13,390 nt of DNA, from NCBI GenBank assembly GCA_964554185.1, contig CAZKNJ010000050.1, positions 1 to 13,390 on the forward strand, in the 5' to 3' direction. The DNA comes from CAZKNJ01 sp964554185. Lineage in GTDB: Bacteria; 4484-113. The notes under the pieces are model-generated. The model did no database searches and was not told where the DNA came from. It saw only the letters and a program-made list of their open reading frames with translations. Positions 1 to 6,826 of the stretch are shown here, in pieces. The translations under genes and the position numbers were made by a program. Each line of letters opens with the position of its first letter. Position 1 is the first letter of the stretch.

Positions 1-2
1 AC

Positions 3-22
3 GGGCACAGCATGCTGTGCCC
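3..22. repeat. Perfect 20-bp palindrome downstream of recF
   Basis: The two 10-base arms, GGGCACAGCA and TGCTGTGCCC, are exact reverse complements with no loop. The hexamer ACGGGC occurs at 1-6 and again at 25-30, and the bases just outside the palindrome (CCTAC) look like part of a longer, decayed inverted repeat. It lies about 40 bp past the recF stop, in non-coding sequence. It could be a REP/MITE-like dispersed element or a cruciform-forming site. There is no clear T-run on either side, so a simple intrinsic terminator is less likely. The window edge hides anything further left. Confidence 0.75.
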
Positions 23-47
23 CTACGGGCAGAGCGGCTCATCTCAC

Positions 48-68
48 TAATCCCCAATCCCTAATCCC
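48..68. repeat. Three tandem heptamers, (T/C)AATCCC
   Basis: TAATCCC, CAATCCC and TAATCCC follow one another without a gap at 48-54, 55-61 and 62-68. On the minus strand this reads as GGGATTA-type units. The recF stop codon (61-63, read as TAG on the minus strand) lies across the second and third units, so the repeat runs from the last recF codons into non-coding DNA. It may belong to a dispersed simple repeat, or have arisen locally by slippage. Confidence 0.7.
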
Positions 69-1206
69 TCTCTTTCACCTGCGCCAACTTCACCATCCCG
101 TCCTTCACCGTGAACACCTGCGGCTTGAGCGGAAGCAGCGCGCGGATCTCGCGCACGCTGGCGCTGGTGATGACCGCCTGCGGGAACTCCGCCACGATGG
201 CGACGAGGTTTTCCTTGCGCCTGTCGTCCAGCTCGGAGAGCACGTCGTCCAGCAGCAGCAGCGGCTTCTCCCCCGTCTTCTCCCGGCAGATCTGCGCCAG
301 CGTCAGCGTCAGCGCGATGGTGGCCGCGCGCACCTGCCCCTGCGAAGCGTAATCGCCGATGGGGATGTCGCCGAGGTAGAAGCGCACGTCGTCGCGCTGC
401 GGCCCCGCTAGCGTGAAGCCGCGCTCAATCTCGCGTCCCTGCATCTCGTCCAGCCGCTGGCGGTACTGCGCGCGCACATCCGCCAGCGAAACTTCGCGGC
501 CGAACTTGCCCACGGTGGTGGAGTAGTTGGCCTTCAGCCGGAACTTCTCGGTGGTGAGCTGGTGGTAAAACGCGTCCAGCCGCCGCAGCACTTCCTGCAA
601 AAAGCGGATGCGCTCAAAGACGATGCGCCCGCCAGTGAGCACCACCGAGTCGGTGTAGAACTTGAGAAGCGAGCGCGCCTCGCTGTCGCCGGTGCGCTGC
701 TGGAGCGCCTTCAGCGTGCGGTTGCGGCTGAGCCAGGCGGTGCGGTAGTTGTTGAGGTCGGCGCGGAACTGCGGCGAGAACTTGGCGATTTCGCCGTCCC
801 ACAGGCTGCGCCGCCGCTCCGGCTGCCCCCACAGCAACTCCATGGATGCGGGCGAAAACAGGTACACCGGAATGCGCCCCCAGTAATCCGCCGCCTTCAG
901 CACCGGCGCGTCGTTCACCCGCAGGTACTTCTTCCCCTGGGTGAAATGCACGCCTGCCTGGTGCTGCGCGCCCGCGTCAGAGATGAACAGCGCCTCCGCA
1001 TAGAGCGACTTCGCGCCCCGGCGGATGAGCGAGCGGTCGCTGTCCGCGCGGAAGCCGCTCAGCGTCGCCACGAAATACAGCCCCTCCAGCAGGTTGGTCT
1101 TGCCGCTGCCGTTGCCGCCGAGCAGGATGTTCACCCCCGGCCGCAGCCGCGCCTCCACCTGCTCGTAGTTGCGGAAGTTGCGCAGCTTGAGGTACTGGCA
1201 GATCAT
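61..1206 (-). CDS. recF: RecF, DNA gap-repair SMC-like ATPase
   Basis: A 381-residue protein, close to the usual RecF length. RecF is a cytoplasmic SMC/ABC-type ATPase that acts with RecO and RecR to load RecA at single-stranded gaps. Visible landmarks are the N-terminal LKLRNFRNY typical of RecF, Walker A GGNGSGKT (residues 30-37), GPQRDD (268-273), the ABC-type signature region YASQGQVRAA (286-295) and Walker B LLLLDDVLSELD (316-327). The ATG at 1204-1206 is chosen because the family N-terminus begins there and it overlaps the stop of the upstream HAD gene as ATGA. The frame stays open a further 59 codons upstream, but that stretch is low-complexity Ala/Arg/Gly sequence and a shadow of the HAD gene. 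It is last in a four-gene minus-strand operon, and no dnaN is visible nearby. Confidence 0.96.
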   Translation of the reverse strand: MICQYLKLRNFRNYEQVEARLRPGVNILLGGNGSGKTNLLEGLYFVATLSGFRADSDRSLIRRGAKSLYAEALFISDAGAQHQAGVHFTQGKKYLRVNDAPVLKAADYWGRIPVYLFSPASMELLWGQPERRRSLWDGEIAKFSPQFRADLNNYRTAWLSRNRTLKALQQRTGDSEARSLLKFYTDSVVLTGGRIVFERIRFLQEVLRRLDAFYHQLTTEKFRLKANYSTTVGKFGREVSLADVRAQYRQRLDEMQGREIERGFTLAGPQRDDVRFYLGDIPIGDYASQGQVRAATIALTLTLAQICREKTGEKPLLLLDDVLSELDDRRKENLVAIVAEFPQAVITSASVREIRALLPLKPQVFTVKDGMVKLAQVKERD

Positions 1207-1913
1207 CGTCCTGCGGCCTTGGCCTGCACTTGCGGCCAGAGGTCCGCCAGCTGCTCCACGCGCTGTATCGTGAAGTCGGCGAATTCGCCGGCGCGCTCCT
1301 GCAGCCGCTTGGCCTCCTCGTAGAACACCGACAGCGCCGGCGTCACTTCTCCCCGCGCCGGCAGCCAGCCCTCGTTCACCCACACGTTGATAATCCCCAG
1401 ATCCTTCGCCGGAGGCAGGTTGAGCATGCGGTCGTCCACAAACACCGCCTTCTCGCCGGGGTAATCGCGCAGCACCCGCTCATATGCATACCGCTCGGGT
1501 TTGCCGCGGTAGTCCACCGCCTTCAGGTCGTAGATGTGCTCAAAGCACTCCGTGATTCCGAGCGCGGCTGTCACCTTTCTTGCATGCGCTTCGCAGGCGG
1601 AAGTGAGTATCACGCGCGGGAGGTCCAGCTCCCGGAGGAACTGCGCCAGCGCCGGGTTGAACGCTACCCGGCCGTCCAGCTCGTAGTTGTGCACGTAGGC
1701 CAGGAACTCCTCGGGATCAACTTGCTCCTCCGCCATGAGTCCGCCCAGCGTGGTGCCGTACTGGCGCAGGTAGCCCAGCCGCTTCTCCTCCGCCACCTCC
1801 GGCGGGAAGCCCATCACCTCGCGGATGTAGCGCTGGATGCGCACATCGTTCACTTCCATTACGTTGGCCGAGGCGGGGTAGAGCGTGTTGTCACAGTCAA
1901 GGATGAGAATCAC
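1203..1913 (-). CDS. HAD hydrolase, pyrimidine 5'-nucleotidase-like
   Basis: A 236-residue haloacid-dehalogenase superfamily phosphatase. All four HAD motifs are present: motif I DCDNTLYP at residues 6-13 with Asp6 as expected nucleophile and Asp8 as acid/base, motif II around LTSA (103-106), motif III Lys138 (KPERYAY), and motif IV VFVDDRMLN (157-165) with the Mg-binding acidic pair. The DNTLYP form and the alpha-helical cap (about 20-95) match the SDT1-like pyrimidine 5'-nucleotidase group, which dephosphorylates nucleoside monophosphates. The real substrate is not shown by sequence. The GTG at 1911-1913 is chosen because the protein then begins directly at the motif I strand (VILILDCD) and forms a GTGA overlap with the upstream gene. 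It also overlaps recF as ATGA, so translation is probably coupled. Confidence 0.85.
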   Translation of the reverse strand: MILILDCDNTLYPASANVMEVNDVRIQRYIREVMGFPPEVAEEKRLGYLRQYGTTLGGLMAEEQVDPEEFLAYVHNYELDGRVAFNPALAQFLRELDLPRVILTSACEAHARKVTAALGITECFEHIYDLKAVDYRGKPERYAYERVLRDYPGEKAVFVDDRMLNLPPAKDLGIINVWVNEGWLPARGEVTPALSVFYEEAKRLQERAGEFADFTIQRVEQLADLWPQVQAKAAGR

Positions 1914-3262
1914 GGCGTCTCTCCGCCCGCGCCGGACACAATGACGTCGGCGGGGTGGCACACCAGCGGGCCGTCCACTCCTTCGCGCTCAATCAGGCCG
2001 TACTCGGTGAAAGCGCGCGCCAGGAACTGGCCCGGCGCATGGTGCTCGTACACCACCGATCCATCGTCCGGATCCAGCATCACGAACTCGTAGTACAGCG
2101 GGTGGCCCGGCTCATACCAGGGAGGGGCCGTGTGCGGACTGCCGGAAGCACCCTCGCCGGCGGGCGCGCGCTGGGCGCTGAAGTTGGCAATGGCGATGAC
2201 GCCGTTCTCACAGGTGAAAAAGACGTGGCTGGCACAGAACATCCGGTGCGACCAGGTTAGCGCGTTCTTCCGCGTGTCGTAGCAGCGCACGGTTCCCTCG
2301 GTGTCCGAGTAGTACATGCGCGGGCCGATGGACGCCGGCAGCATCCCCACTTTCACTTCCAGCGGCTCGCTCTGCCACACGGTCTCCAGCGTGTCCGGCG
2401 CCACTCCCAGCAGCATGTGCTTGTCCTCGGCGGTCATCTGGCAAACGAGGTTCAGTGTGTTTTCATCCGCGTACGCCATCCACGGCACCAGATCCCGCAG
2501 CATCCGCAAGTTGCGCAGGCGCAAATCCGCGACGCCCAGCGAGAACACCGCGCGCTCGCGTCCGCAGAACAACAGCCGGTCATCCGCCACCACCGCGCCC
2601 GCCAGCATCGTGAGCTGCTTCTCGCTGCGCAGCAGTTCGCCGGTGGCCGCGTCAAATGCGCGGATGTCGCCGCTCTGCGCTATTGCCAGCACTTCGCCGT
2701 TGGCGGTGGGTAGTAAGGTGTGCAGCTCGAAGGGGTAGAGCTGGTGCCGCCGCTGCAACTCGCCGTTTACCGGCGAGTAGAATCTCACCTCGCTGCGCTG
2801 GTCTACATCCAAGCCGGCCACCAGCGAGTATTCGGTCAGCGCGAGTTCATGGAACTGCGGCTGGCCGCCGCCGCGCTCCGTGGGTGATTCCTTTTCCTTT
2901 TCCCAGCGGGTCTCGCCGGTGGCGGCGTCCAGCGCGCTCAGATAGCCGGTGGAGCTCGCCACGAACACGGTCCGGTTGCCCGCGACCAGGCTCACCTGGC
3001 CAAACTGCTGCAAATCCCTGGCCCACAGCGTCTGATCCAGCCGCAGATTCTCCACGCGCGCCGGCAAGTACCAGTTGTTCGAGGGCTTGTACTCCGCCGA
3101 GCAGACGGTTGCCAGCGCTCCCAGGTCTTCGCACCAGCGTGCAAACTGCTTAACCTCAGCCGGTCTTGCTCCATCCTCCGCGGTATCACGGCATGATGCC
3201 GCGGGCAGCCCCGCCACCAGGACGGCGGCTGCGGCGATCCAGGCTAGCTGCGTCGGGCGCAC
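1910..3262 (-). CDS. Exported PQQ-type beta-propeller protein
   Basis: A 450-residue protein starting at GTG (3260-3262), 1 nt after the Nudix stop. Residues 1-23 form a signal peptide with a hydrophobic core (LAWIAAAAVLVAGLPAAS) followed by Cys24. This could be a lipobox (AAS-C), though not a canonical one, so it may be a lipoprotein or a cleaved periplasmic protein. Several PQQ/quinoprotein-like blades are visible: VFVASSTGYLSALDAATGE (99-117), VLAIAQSGDIRAFDAATGE (191-209), a blade with VRCYDTRKNALTW (325-337) and one with FVMLDPDDGSVVYE (393-406). No dehydrogenase active-site motif is evident, so a binding or scaffold role is likelier than a PQQ enzyme. BamB shares this fold but nothing here specifically indicates it. 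Ligand or partner unknown. Confidence 0.8.
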   Translation of the reverse strand: MRPTQLAWIAAAAVLVAGLPAASCRDTAEDGARPAEVKQFARWCEDLGALATVCSAEYKPSNNWYLPARVENLRLDQTLWARDLQQFGQVSLVAGNRTVFVASSTGYLSALDAATGETRWEKEKESPTERGGGQPQFHELALTEYSLVAGLDVDQRSEVRFYSPVNGELQRRHQLYPFELHTLLPTANGEVLAIAQSGDIRAFDAATGELLRSEKQLTMLAGAVVADDRLLFCGRERAVFSLGVADLRLRNLRMLRDLVPWMAYADENTLNLVCQMTAEDKHMLLGVAPDTLETVWQSEPLEVKVGMLPASIGPRMYYSDTEGTVRCYDTRKNALTWSHRMFCASHVFFTCENGVIAIANFSAQRAPAGEGASGSPHTAPPWYEPGHPLYYEFVMLDPDDGSVVYEHHAPGQFLARAFTEYGLIEREGVDGPLVCHPADVIVSGAGGETP

Positions 3263-3263
3263 G

Positions 3264-3848
3264 CTACCACACCCGCTCCGGCGACAGGAACATCTCCGCC
3301 AGCATCAGCGCCGTGGGTATCTTGCTGTCCACCAGCGAGTCCCCCGCCAGGCTCTCATCAATGAGGTACTCCATCAGCCGCCGGCGGGGTTTGAGGAACA
3401 CCTCAATCGCTTCGTTGCCCACGCCGCCGCCGGAGCCGACCATCTCGGCGTTGGTGGCGATAAACACGTTGTATATCTCGTTGGTGATACCCGGCGAAAT
3501 GGTGCCGGAGAACATCAGCGCCATCTCCTCGGCGGTGAAGCCGGTCTCCTCCAGCAGCTCGCGGCGCGCCGCGTCGGATGGGCACTCGCTCTGGTCGTCG
3601 CACAGGCCGGCGGGCAGCTCAATCACCTGCTTGCGCACCGGCGGGCGGAACTGGCGCACCAGCACCACCTCGTCCTTCGGCGTGATGGCGAGCACATGCA
3701 CCGTGTTGAAGTGGCGGCGGCTCACCGCATAGTAGGAGCGGTCGCCCTTGCGCGCCTGAATGGTGTACTCCATCACATCGAAGTACTTGCAGTCCCAAAC
3801 CTTCTTCTCCTCTTTGATGGTGCGTTTGGGGGTTCGTTTGGCCGTCAT
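3264..3848 (-). CDS. Nudix hydrolase, ADP-ribose pyrophosphatase-like
   Basis: A 194-residue cytoplasmic Nudix hydrolase. The Nudix box lies at residues 81-104. It has the metal-binding REL-x-EE-x-G core (Arg96, Glu97, Glu100, Glu101, Gly103) and is preceded by VIELPAG, as in ADP-ribose pyrophosphatases, which split ADP-ribose to AMP and ribose-5-phosphate. The loop between the first Gly (81) and Glu88 is one residue longer than the consensus (G-x6-E). FRPPVRKQVIELPAG also resembles NudF-type enzymes. The ATG at 3846-3848 is chosen because a GGAGG (3855-3859 on the complement) lies 6 nt upstream; an upstream in-frame start at 3881 lacks this. It is the first gene of the operon leading to recF. 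The exact nucleotide substrate is unproven. Confidence 0.88.
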   Translation of the reverse strand: MTAKRTPKRTIKEEKKVWDCKYFDVMEYTIQARKGDRSYYAVSRRHFNTVHVLAITPKDEVVLVRQFRPPVRKQVIELPAGLCDDQSECPSDAARRELLEETGFTAEEMALMFSGTISPGITNEIYNVFIATNAEMVGSGGGVGNEAIEVFLKPRRRLMEYLIDESLAGDSLVDSKIPTALMLAEMFLSPERVW

Positions 3849-3924
3849 GGGGTCCCTCCGGGGTTGTATCTCAGGCCGCAACTGCTGCCCGGCCGCAAAT
3901 CCGGATTAGCGGCGTGGAAACCGG

Positions 3925-3952
3925 TTACTGGCTGCAACATATCAGCTACAAT
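3925..3952 (+). promoter_or_regulatory. Candidate promoter for lpxK-like gene
   Basis: A good -10 hexamer, TACAAT, sits at 3947-3952. The best -35 at suitable distance is TTACTG (3925-3930, spacer 16), which is poor. Initiation would be expected near 3959, only a few bases before the ATG at 3963, giving an almost leaderless mRNA. No Shine-Dalgarno sequence is visible upstream of that ATG, which fits. Confidence 0.4.
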
Positions 3953-3962
3953 CATATCTGGA

Positions 3963-5153
3963 ATGCACCCAAATTACCAGATAACAGACCGGCGACGGCT
4001 GCCGGTCTTGCATTTCGCCCAGGCGACTGTGGGCGTGCTCATTGCGCCGGCGTACCGTGCGGTGTTCAATGCCCGCCGGCGCAGGTACCTCTCCGAACGC
4101 GCGCCGGTGGAAGGCGCGCCGGTGGTGGCCATCGGCAATGTATCCCTGGGCGGCACCGGCAAGACGCCGGTCGCCTGCACGCTGTACGAGCACGCCAATG
4201 CCGCCGGTCTGCGCGGCGCCGTGGTGCTCAAACTCGGCAAGGAGCCGCTGGATTTCCTGGACGAGCTGCTCATCTACGCCGGCAGGCTGGGGGAGCTGGA
4301 CCACACCACGCCCACCGTGGACGTGCGCGAAGGTTGCATCACCGTCAGTTCCGCCTCCGCCGTAGTCTGTGCCCACCGCAACAAGCTCGCAGGCGTCCGT
4401 GAGATGGCGGCGCGCAATGACCTTGACTTTGTCATCGCCGACGACGCGCACCAGCTCTACAGCCTCCAGCCCGCGCTATCCATTTGCCTGCTGCGGCCGG
4501 AGGACGCGCAGGCGCGGCTGTTCCCCGCGGGTATGCTGCGCGAGGAAATCACGGCTTCTCAGCGCGCGGACATTGTGCTGGTGCGCGACGGCAGCGGCCC
4601 GACGCCGGAGATGCCGGTGCGCACCGACGGCGGCTTCGGGCTGGTGCTGGCGGAAGCGCGGCCGCTGGCGAAGCTGCTCAGCCCCTGGCTTGCATCCCGC
4701 GCCACCGATTGCGAACCGGAGGCCGGGCTACCCGGCGCACGCGCCATCGCTTTCGCGGGAATCGGCCGCCCGGAAGGCTTTGAACGCACCCTCGCCGGGC
4801 TCAACGCCAATGTCGCGAAAATGGTGCGCTTTCCCGACCACTACCAACTCGCCACGCGCGACCTGCGCATGCTGGAAGACCTGCGCCGCCGGGAGGGCGC
4901 GGAGTGCTTCATCACCACCGAAAAGGACGGCAGCCGCCTGCTGCCGCTGATGCTGCGCGCGCGCTACGCCGAAGGCCACGATGTTTGCTGGCCCGCCGGG
5001 CTGCTGCCGCGCCCCGAGCACTTTCTGCCCGACCTCATCACCGCCGCCCAGCGCGTCTGGGAGCGCGCGTATTACCTGCGCATGGACGCCCAACTCCCCG
5101 ACGCCGTCGTCCAGCGCTTCCTGCACACCGTCTCCCGCGGCCGCCTGGCGTAG
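3963..5153 (+). CDS. lpxK: LpxK-like tetraacyldisaccharide 4'-kinase, divergent
   Basis: A 396-residue homologue of LpxK, the inner-membrane kinase that phosphorylates the 4' position of the lipid A disaccharide precursor. A hydrophobic N-terminal helix (about 13-35) precedes the P-loop region VVAIGNVSLGGTGKTPV (54-70), which is highly characteristic of LpxK. Further family landmarks are LFPAGMLREE (186-195), AFAGIGRPEGF (263-273), FPDHY (290-294, with the conserved His) and ITTEKDG (317-323). Two motifs deviate: the usual SRGYGG region reads VLKLGKEP (88-95), and the usual DDGFQH reads DDAHQL (160-165). It is therefore a real but divergent family member. The ATG at 3963 is used because the membrane helix follows directly. 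No other lipid A gene lies in the window. Confidence 0.82.
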   Translation: MHPNYQITDRRRLPVLHFAQATVGVLIAPAYRAVFNARRRRYLSERAPVEGAPVVAIGNVSLGGTGKTPVACTLYEHANAAGLRGAVVLKLGKEPLDFLDELLIYAGRLGELDHTTPTVDVREGCITVSSASAVVCAHRNKLAGVREMAARNDLDFVIADDAHQLYSLQPALSICLLRPEDAQARLFPAGMLREEITASQRADIVLVRDGSGPTPEMPVRTDGGFGLVLAEARPLAKLLSPWLASRATDCEPEAGLPGARAIAFAGIGRPEGFERTLAGLNANVAKMVRFPDHYQLATRDLRMLEDLRRREGAECFITTEKDGSRLLPLMLRARYAEGHDVCWPAGLLPRPEHFLPDLITAAQRVWERAYYLRMDAQLPDAVVQRFLHTVSRGRLA

Positions 5154-5164
5154 GTATCTGATAC

Positions 5165-5193
5165 TTGCATTCGCGCAGCTTCGCCTGTAGAAT
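5165..5193 (+). promoter_or_regulatory. sigma70-type promoter of tRNA-Pro
   Basis: A -35 hexamer TTGCAT (5165-5170) and a -10 hexamer TAGAAT (5188-5193) are separated by exactly 17 bp. Initiation is expected around 5200, about 14 nt before the mature tRNA. It lies immediately after the lpxK-like stop codon, so the tRNA is probably transcribed independently. Confidence 0.65.
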
Positions 5194-5213
5194 CGCAGCC
5201 CCTCATTGCTCGT

Positions 5214-5289
5214 CGGGGAGTGGCCCAGTCCGGTCTAGGGCGCAAGTCTGGGGGACTTGAGATCGCGAGTTCAAATCTCGCCTCCCCGA
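5214..5289 (+). tRNA. tRNA-Pro (anticodon GGG)
   Basis: A 76-nt cloverleaf with every stem fully paired: acceptor CGGGGAG/CTCCCCG (5214-5220 with 5282-5288), D stem GCCC/GGGC (5223-5226 with 5238-5241), anticodon stem CAAGT/ACTTG (5243-5247 with 5255-5259) and T stem GCGAG/CTCGC (5265-5269 with 5277-5281) around the loop TTCAAAT. The anticodon loop CTGGGGG (5248-5254) places GGG at 5250-5252, reading the proline codon CCC. The C1-G72 pair and discriminator A73 are typical bacterial tRNA-Pro identity elements. CCA is not encoded, so it must be added after transcription. No gene or integrase is inserted at the 3' end. Confidence 0.95.
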
Positions 5290-5497
5290 GATTCTCGTTT
5301 TGCTGCGTAAGCTCAAGTGGCCGCAGACTGGGGGCGAACATCGGATTGTTACCCGCGTCTTAAGTGCGTGCGCAACCGGAGAGACTATTGCTGGTTGTTT
5401 TGGGAAGCAATTCACGCGGCGGATACTCAGAACACTGCGATGGCCTTCGCCATGCGCGCGAGTAATCTTGAATGAGCCTAATGAAGGAAGTGCATCC

Positions 5498-6157
5498 ATG
5501 AGAATTCTGCGGATATGTGCATTTCTCGTTCTCGCAGCCGCTTCACTGGCGCTGTTGGCGGGATGCCCCCAGAAAACCGCTTCTACGACGGCGTCGCAGA
5601 CGGCAGCCAGCGCCAAGCCGGCCGCCCCGGCGGCTCCGGCGCAGCAGGCGTTGCCGCCCCCGGAGCAACCGGTGCCACCGGAGAAGAATCCCCCCGGCGA
5701 CATCCCCGACACGCAGGTGTTCATCAAGTACGCTTCTGCGGCCGGCAAGTACGAGCTGGAGGTGCCGGAGGGATGGGCGCGCACCGAGAACGGCACCGAC
5801 GTTGAGTTCGTGGACAAGCTGGATGGCATCAGCGTCGCGCTGACTCAGAGCGCGGCCGCCCCGACGGTGGAGAGCGTGCAGCAGGAGCAAGTACCGGTGC
5901 TGCAACAGCAGGGGCGCGCGGTCGAAGTTCAAGAGGTCAAAGAGAAGGCGATGCCCGTCGGCGCCAAGGCCGTCTATGTGGTTTACACCTCCAACTCCGC
6001 CCCCGACCCGGTGACCAACAAGCAGGTGCGCCTGGATAACGTCACCTACTACTTCTACCGGGACGGGATGCTGGCGGCGCTGACGTTGTGGGCGCCCAGC
6101 GGCGCGGACAACGTTGACCAGTGGAAGCTCATCTCCGAGAGCTTCAGGTGGATGTAG
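5498..6157 (+). CDS. Lipoprotein of the ABC export operon
   Basis: A 219-residue predicted lipoprotein. Residues 1-22 are a signal peptide ending in a clear lipobox, LLAGC, with Cys23 as the lipidation site. A Pro/Ala/Gln/Thr-rich flexible linker follows (about 24-66). The globular domain (about 70-219) starts YELEVPEGW, contains ISVALTQ and VTYYFYRDGMLAALTLWAPSGA, and ends WKLISESFRWM. This pattern resembles PsbP/DcrB/LpqN-like small lipoprotein domains, but I cannot assign a family with certainty. The ATG at 5498 is chosen for the signal peptide and the AAGGAAG (5484-5490) upstream; the frame extends further left without a good start. It ends 3 nt before the first ABC ATPase, so it probably works with that transporter at the membrane. 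The 208 bp between the tRNA and this gene hold no other feature I can support. Confidence 0.82.
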   Translation: MRILRICAFLVLAAASLALLAGCPQKTASTTASQTAASAKPAAPAAPAQQALPPPEQPVPPEKNPPGDIPDTQVFIKYASAAGKYELEVPEGWARTENGTDVEFVDKLDGISVALTQSAAAPTVESVQQEQVPVLQQQGRAVEVQEVKEKAMPVGAKAVYVVYTSNSAPDPVTNKQVRLDNVTYYFYRDGMLAALTLWAPSGADNVDQWKLISESFRWM

Positions 6158-6160
6158 CGC

Positions 6161-6826
6161 ATGCCCGTGCTGCAGGCGCACGAGCTGTACCGCTTCTATC
6201 ACGCGGGTGAGGAAGAGACACTCGCGTTGCGGGGCGTCAGCCTGCAGGTTGAAGCGGGCGAGGCCGTCGCGGTAATGGGCCCGTCGGGCAGCGGCAAGTC
6301 AACGCTGCTGGCCTGCCTGGCCGGGCTGGATGAGCCGGACGGCGGCTATGTGGAAGTCCACGGACGGCGGCTGACCAGAAGGCCAGAAGCCGTCCGGTCG
6401 GCGTTTCGCGCGCGCTACATCGGCGTAATGCTGCAGGCGGGCAATCTGCTCAGCCAGTTGACGGTGGAGGATAACCTGCTGGTTCCGATGCTGCTCGCGC
6501 GCAGAGTTGACCGTAAGCGCATTAGCGAGTTGCTGGAGCTTGTCGGGCTAGGCACACGGCGCAACGCTTGGCCGGCGCAGCTTTCCGGCGGCGAGGAGGC
6601 GCGGGCCGGGCTGGCGGTGGCGCTGGCTACGAACCCGCCGGTGCTACTCGCCGATGAGCCGACGGGGCAGGTTGACGTTGAAACGGAAAAAGACGTGATG
6701 CGGCTAATCGCCGATTACTGCAAGGCTGGCGGCGCGGCGCTGCTGGTCACGCACAGCGACGCCATCGCCCGCTACGCCAACCGGATTATCCGTCTCAGCG
6801 ACGGACGGGTGGTGGACGATGCCTGA
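6161..6826 (+). CDS. ABC transporter ATPase 1 (MacB/LolD-type)
   Basis: A 221-residue stand-alone nucleotide-binding subunit of the MacB/LolD/FtsE group, which drives type VII mechanotransmission permeases at the cytoplasmic face. Visible motifs: Walker A GPSGSGKST (40-48), Q-loop Gln92, Walker B VLLADEPTG (161-169) with catalytic Glu166, D-loop VD (171-172) and H-loop His198 (LLVTHSD). The signature reads LSGGEEAR (141-148), not the usual LSGGQxQR; the core LSGG is intact but the following Gln residues are Glu. It differs clearly from the next ATPase, suggesting two non-equivalent nucleotide sites. It starts 3 nt after the lipoprotein stop and overlaps the next gene by 8 nt. Confidence 0.92.
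   Translation: MPVLQAHELYRFYHAGEEETLALRGVSLQVEAGEAVAVMGPSGSGKSTLLACLAGLDEPDGGYVEVHGRRLTRRPEAVRSAFRARYIGVMLQAGNLLSQLTVEDNLLVPMLLARRVDRKRISELLELVGLGTRRNAWPAQLSGGEEARAGLAVALATNPPVLLADEPTGQVDVETEKDVMRLIADYCKAGGAALLVTHSDAIARYANRIIRLSDGRVVDDA

Noticed and set aside
1207..1383. Extended N-terminus of RecF upstream of the ATG at 1206
   Set aside because: These 59 codons encode Ala/Gly/Arg-rich sequence inside the HAD gene, and the RecF family starts at the chosen ATG.
3075..3962. In-frame N-terminal extension of the lpxK-like gene by almost 300 codons
   Set aside because: It lies antisense to the Nudix and propeller genes, shows no domain, and the kinase N-terminal helix begins just after the ATG at 3963.
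5214..5289. tRNA-Pro as an integration site for a mobile element
   Set aside because: No integrase, no repeated tRNA 3' end and no change in gene style is visible downstream; the next genes are an ordinary transporter operon.
5287..5301. CGAG-ATT-CTCG followed by TTTT as terminator of the tRNA gene
   Set aside because: The stem is only 4 bp and its left arm belongs to the tRNA acceptor end, so it cannot be called an intrinsic terminator with confidence.
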